From DATNPX01 sp036702975 (GTDB lineage: Bacteria > Cyanobacteriota > Vampirovibrionia > Obscuribacterales > Obscuribacteraceae): a stretch of DNA of 64,000 nt. Position numbers and translations under genes: made by a program. The notes beneath the pieces are model-generated. The model ran no database searches. It was not told the origin of the DNA and saw only the letters and a list, made by a program, of their open reading frames with translations. The stretch is from the NCBI GenBank assembly GCA_036702975.1, contig DATNPX010000015.1, positions 1 through 64,000 of the forward strand, read 5' to 3'. Shown here one piece after another: positions 61,272-64,000 of the stretch (its first letter is position 1; every line of letters starts with the position of its first letter).

Positions 61272-61832
61272 TCACTCACTTGCAATCGGATCAGCGTCTT
61301 CAAACTCGACTTTTCCGCCTGCGCCTTTGTGATATCGCATGACAGCGCGCCTTGATAATCCCCACCGATCCCGGAACTCAAGCAACATCGCTTCCGCACC
61401 GGACTCGCTCCCGATATAGATGTCCTGACAGATCACGTAGGACTCATAGGTCTTCTTTTCCAATAGCCCATCCAAAATACCGTGCAACTCGCGGACAGTA
61501 CCGGCTCGGTCGTCGGCTGTCTCGTTTGGAATGGGGTCAAAAGTGAATGTCTGTGCTTGCCCGGTTGCGTTTAAACCGATGCCGAAGGGAGAGAACTTGC
61601 CATCCTTCAAGATTGCCGGTTCAGCAGTGTCTTTAGCCACATGCAATAGCGTGGCCAGTGCGTCAAGTTGTTTATCACTCATTCGCTCACCAGAGGACTT
61701 CTTAGGTGCTTGTGCTATATCTGCCGGTTTTTCGAACCCTTGACGAGACACCACGATGATTGTAACAACAAACATCAGAACAACTGCAGCAATGCAGAGG
61801 ACCTTCAGCAATCGTGGGGAAGCAGGAATCAC
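61272..61832 (-). CDS. Membrane-anchored hypothetical protein
   Basis: This is a 186-residue protein with one N-terminal membrane helix (LLKVLCIAAVVLMFVVTIIV, about 8-27) and a soluble domain. The soluble part has an arrangement ILKDGKFSPFGIGLNATGQ ... VICQDIYIG ... AVMRYHKG seen in small bacterial proteins of unknown function, some with immunity-like roles. The start is probably GTG 61832 without a good ribosome site. It stands alone. Confidence 0.5.
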   Translation of the reverse strand: MIPASPRLLKVLCIAAVVLMFVVTIIVVSRQGFEKPADIAQAPKKSSGERMSDKQLDALATLLHVAKDTAEPAILKDGKFSPFGIGLNATGQAQTFTFDPIPNETADDRAGTVRELHGILDGLLEKKTYESYVICQDIYIGSESGAEAMLLEFRDRWGLSRRAVMRYHKGAGGKVEFEDADPIASE

Positions 61833-62237
61833 TTGGTCTTCTTGAATTGCCGCATATCTTGGACCACCCCTCTATTATCCCAGTGCAGTGGAGCTGCGTT
61901 TCAAGGCGTTCTTAAGCAGCAGGTCCGCGAGTTCTTGCTGGGAATCAGAATGTCGATCAGAACACGGCGATCCTTAGGGGGCCGTGTCTCGTTCTGGTCG
62001 ATGTAGACATCCGCCTCTGAGACTGACCTTCGGGCGGTGCCGATAGCCACATTGAGAGCGTCTATAAAGCTGGTCTTTCCGGTATTGATCTTCATCACTA
62101 TCGATCTAAAAGCAAAGACAAGCGTCGACAAAACAAGGCTGGTTTATAAATGTCGGTCAATCAAGCGGAGCCTGGGCAGAATAACACGTTTTCTTGCGTC
62201 CATCTGTTCGTTGGGTACTGATAGCGTTCCGTTCGAG
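61833..62237. other. Gap with a decayed ATPase remnant
   Basis: This 405-base stretch holds only the degraded OLD-like reading frame (61901-62131, minus) and no intact gene. The bases next to the Crp/Fnr gene show nothing further. Confidence 0.45.
61901..62131 (-). pseudogene. OLD/RecF-like ATPase N-terminal remnant
   Basis: The frame encodes AFRSIV directly joined to NTGKTSFIDALNVAI and then SEADVYID, matching the start of OLD-family ATPases (FRSI ... G-x-N-G-x-G-K-T-S-F-I-x-A-L). About 15 residues before the P-loop are missing, the Walker A is incomplete, and no Walker B or TOPRIM domain follows. It is a decayed remnant, possibly of a defence gene. Confidence 0.55.
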
Positions 62238-62987
62238 CTAAATTACAACCTCATCGAAGCACTTGCGCATTTTGAAGTAACAGTCACAACAAAGTTCTTC
62301 AAGTCCGGCGCGGTCGAGAACGGTTATCTTGCCACGCACATATTTAATCAATTTGGCTTTCGACAACAATAGAGCTACACCATTGATCGCGGATCTTGAC
62401 ACACCCAACATAGTCGCAAGAAATTCTTGCGTCAGCGGAAATTCGTCCGTGTCACACCGGTCATGCGTGAGCAAAAGCCATCGTGCACAGCGGTGCTCAA
62501 CTGAATGTGAGCGATTGCATCCTGTATTGAGTGCCACTTGCTCAAAAAGGACCATCGCATAACGGCGGCATAGTATCGACAATTTGTCGTGTTTTTCGAG
62601 CAGATCTAAAAATTGATCTTTCGGAATCCGTCATGCTGTGCCTGGCACCTGACAAAAAGCGATCTCGAAGACGGACTCTACTCCGAGAACGAGCGACACG
62701 CCAACCAACCCTTCCCTTCCAATGGTGGCAATCTCTACCAAGCTGCCATCATCCATCGGAGTCAACATGCACATGACTCCGGATTCCGGAAAGTCTACAA
62801 ACTGAAGCGGTTTGTTTGCCTGGATTAAACTCTCTCGCAAGTCGACATGAACAAACTCAGCGGCGTCCATAACGGCTTGCGCGACAGCGTTCGGCAATCT
62901 GCGAAGCAGCAAGTTCTTGGGTTGGTCTTCTGCTTCAGGCATAGTTCCAAAGAAGGATGGAGTTTGAACACTATAAATCGCTGACAA
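62238..62987 (-). pseudogene. Crp/Fnr-family regulator interrupted by in-frame TGA
   Basis: A single 250-codon frame is interrupted only by TGA at 62631-62633. Before it, residues 1-118 are a cyclic-nucleotide-type sensor domain (FVDFPESGVMCML, EIATIGREGLVG, CQVPGTA). After it the same frame reads RIPKDQFLDLLEKHDK and a full Crp helix-turn-helix (HRCARWLLLTHDRCDTDEFP, LTQEFLATMLGVSRSAINGV). No base is gained or lost. The TGA replaces the usual residue before RIP. Either the gene carries a fresh nonsense mutation or the two halves are made separately. The N-terminal start is uncertain (TTG 62987 or ATG 62942). Confidence 0.8.
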
Positions 62988-63172
62988 CCGCTCAGGTGCG
63001 AACCATCCTTGCTTGACGTCTTATTTAGTACTACATTACTAGATCCCTTGGGACCTTCACGTTTTGTTTCGCGCATATGTAACCTGGATTACATAGGCAA
63101 CATATCCATTTGTGCGCCTGTTCCACTGATGGAGTCGGAACCGTCGAGTTCCGATCAAATGGATGATCTGTC

Positions 63173-63934
63173 CTAATCCACAGTCGATGAAAAAATGGCT
63201 TCATTCGGAGTTGAGAGCACTGCAATGGTTGTGCTCAAAGCCAGCGCTGTAAATTGCTTCGGAATAAGATCTGGAAGCAATACGCGAAAGAACAATACGA
63301 CCGCATAGAGATCGCCGTTCGGTAAAAGAGAGCCAAAGCCAATCACAGAACGTATTGAATAAGGGAAAACGAATTCGGATTTGGCGGGAATGAAAGGGCT
63401 TGTCTGCGCGTCCGGTACATAGAAGATATTGTAATCGCGGTCTTTGGGGTCGTTGAACTGCATCTTTTGCGATTTCGGTGCTGTGAATAGAGTGGAGATC
63501 TCTATTCCCAGTTGAGTAATGAGACGCGCGATCATTGGTGACTCTTCTACAATTTCCGGACTAATAAGTGGTATCACCTGATGACCGGTGCTGTCTTGCC
63601 GCCGATTCCACTTTTCTTCAAGGCCCGCCGATCCGAGCAAAGTAAGGCATTTATCCGTTGGCCGTTTTTTGCCAGTCGCGTCACAAACCATCGTTTGCAA
63701 TCTTGGTTCCAGATGTTGAAACTCGATAGTGCGAAAAAACCTGACCAGGGCACATGCTTTGAGCGAACCTGGTTCCGTGGTTAAGGAATCGAACAAATAC
63801 CTGGTCGTCGCGACAGCCAAGTCTTCCATACTCGTCGACATCTTAGCTAAGCCACGAACATATGCCGATGCCCCGGTTATATCAAATGGCTTCAATTGCT
63901 CTGATTCGAAAGCGGCTTTGTCTTCGATCGGCAT
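63173..63934 (-). CDS. GAF-like sensor-domain protein
   Basis: This is a 253-residue protein resembling the N-terminal sensor part of some histidine kinases: GSLKACALVRFF, CLTLLGSAGLEEKWN, then GHQVIPLISPEIVEESPMIA. A GAF-type fold is suggested by SVIGFGSLLPNGDLYAVVLFF near the end. It has no kinase, DNA-binding or output domain and ends at a normal stop, so it may work with a separate partner or be a truncated sensor kinase. It lies upstream of the broken Crp/Fnr gene. Confidence 0.6.
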   Translation of the reverse strand: MPIEDKAAFESEQLKPFDITGASAYVRGLAKMSTSMEDLAVATTRYLFDSLTTEPGSLKACALVRFFRTIEFQHLEPRLQTMVCDATGKKRPTDKCLTLLGSAGLEEKWNRRQDSTGHQVIPLISPEIVEESPMIARLITQLGIEISTLFTAPKSQKMQFNDPKDRDYNIFYVPDAQTSPFIPAKSEFVFPYSIRSVIGFGSLLPNGDLYAVVLFFRVLLPDLIPKQFTALALSTTIAVLSTPNEAIFSSTVD

Positions 63935-64000
63935 GGGCTTTCACTTTTTCGAAGAGTAATGAACACAGGGGCTAAGGCCAATTTGTTTGCGGATGTGCGG

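Noticed and set aside
62238..62987. Frameshift as the cause of the split Crp/Fnr gene
   Set aside because: Both halves are in the same frame and the sequence between them translates sensibly after one TGA, so it is a nonsense codon and not a shift.

Overview
The window looks like a chromosomal segment of an aerobic, heterotrophic, Gram-negative-type bacterium with roughly 50% GC, short intergenic gaps and extensive translational coupling. Zinc-ribbon Ser/Thr kinases with a membrane tail, very large TPR proteins, a menaquinol-type (PDWY) cytochrome bc complex fused to cytochrome c, and no photosynthesis genes would fit a non-photosynthetic cyanobacterial relative (Vampirovibrionia/Melainabacteria, Obscuribacterales-like). 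That placement is my inference and needs a marker-gene tree.

Layout. Positions 1-1843 are 23S rRNA, but the first ~137 bases are in the opposite orientation to the rest, so the gene is chimeric at the window edge. No 16S gene precedes it. Positions 2.5-12.3 kb hold a membrane Ser/Thr kinase, a GT87-like glycosyltransferase, transaldolase, and a tripartite-type RND efflux pair whose two promoters carry the same TetR-type operator. Positions 12.4-19.25 kb are a tightly coupled six-gene operon: cysteine desulfurase, CooC/MinD-like ATPase, fold-III PLP decarboxylase, cysteine-synthase-like enzyme fused to rhodanese, MFS transporter and MerC-like protein. A Fur/Zur-type palindrome lies just upstream. 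Positions 19.5-26.6 kb carry an alkyltransferase-like protein, a 45-residue repeat protein, divergent xylA/xylB and malate:quinone oxidoreductase. Positions 26.8-30.5 kb are a vWA/PP2C/kinase triad (TerY-P or YegL-YegK-YegI type). Positions 30.5-34.7 kb hold CorA, a PI3/4-kinase-like protein and small unknowns.

Positions 34.8-42.3 kb are a single respiratory operon (heme o synthase, caa3 oxidase subunits II, I and III, CtaG, a small membrane subunit, Rieske protein, cytochrome b fused to cytochrome c), so complexes III and IV are co-expressed and probably joined without a free cytochrome c. Malate:quinone oxidoreductase would feed it quinol. Positions 43.7-48.2 kb include a GH76-like hydrolase, a peroxidase remnant, and isocitrate lyase divergent from a helix-turn-helix/citrate-synthase-like protein that may regulate it.

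Positions 48.2-64 kb are more accessory: secreted unknowns, a HigBA-like toxin-antitoxin pair with two operator palindromes, a 1837-residue PDZ/TPR protein, an RES toxin whose Xre-type antitoxin carries an N-terminal response-regulator receiver domain (57.1-58.5 kb), WG-repeat and membrane proteins, a degraded OLD-like ATPase, and a Crp/Fnr regulator interrupted by one in-frame TGA. The strongest candidates for undescribed biology are the receiver-fused RES system, the six-gene sulfur/PLP/metal operon, and the citrate-synthase-derived regulator.
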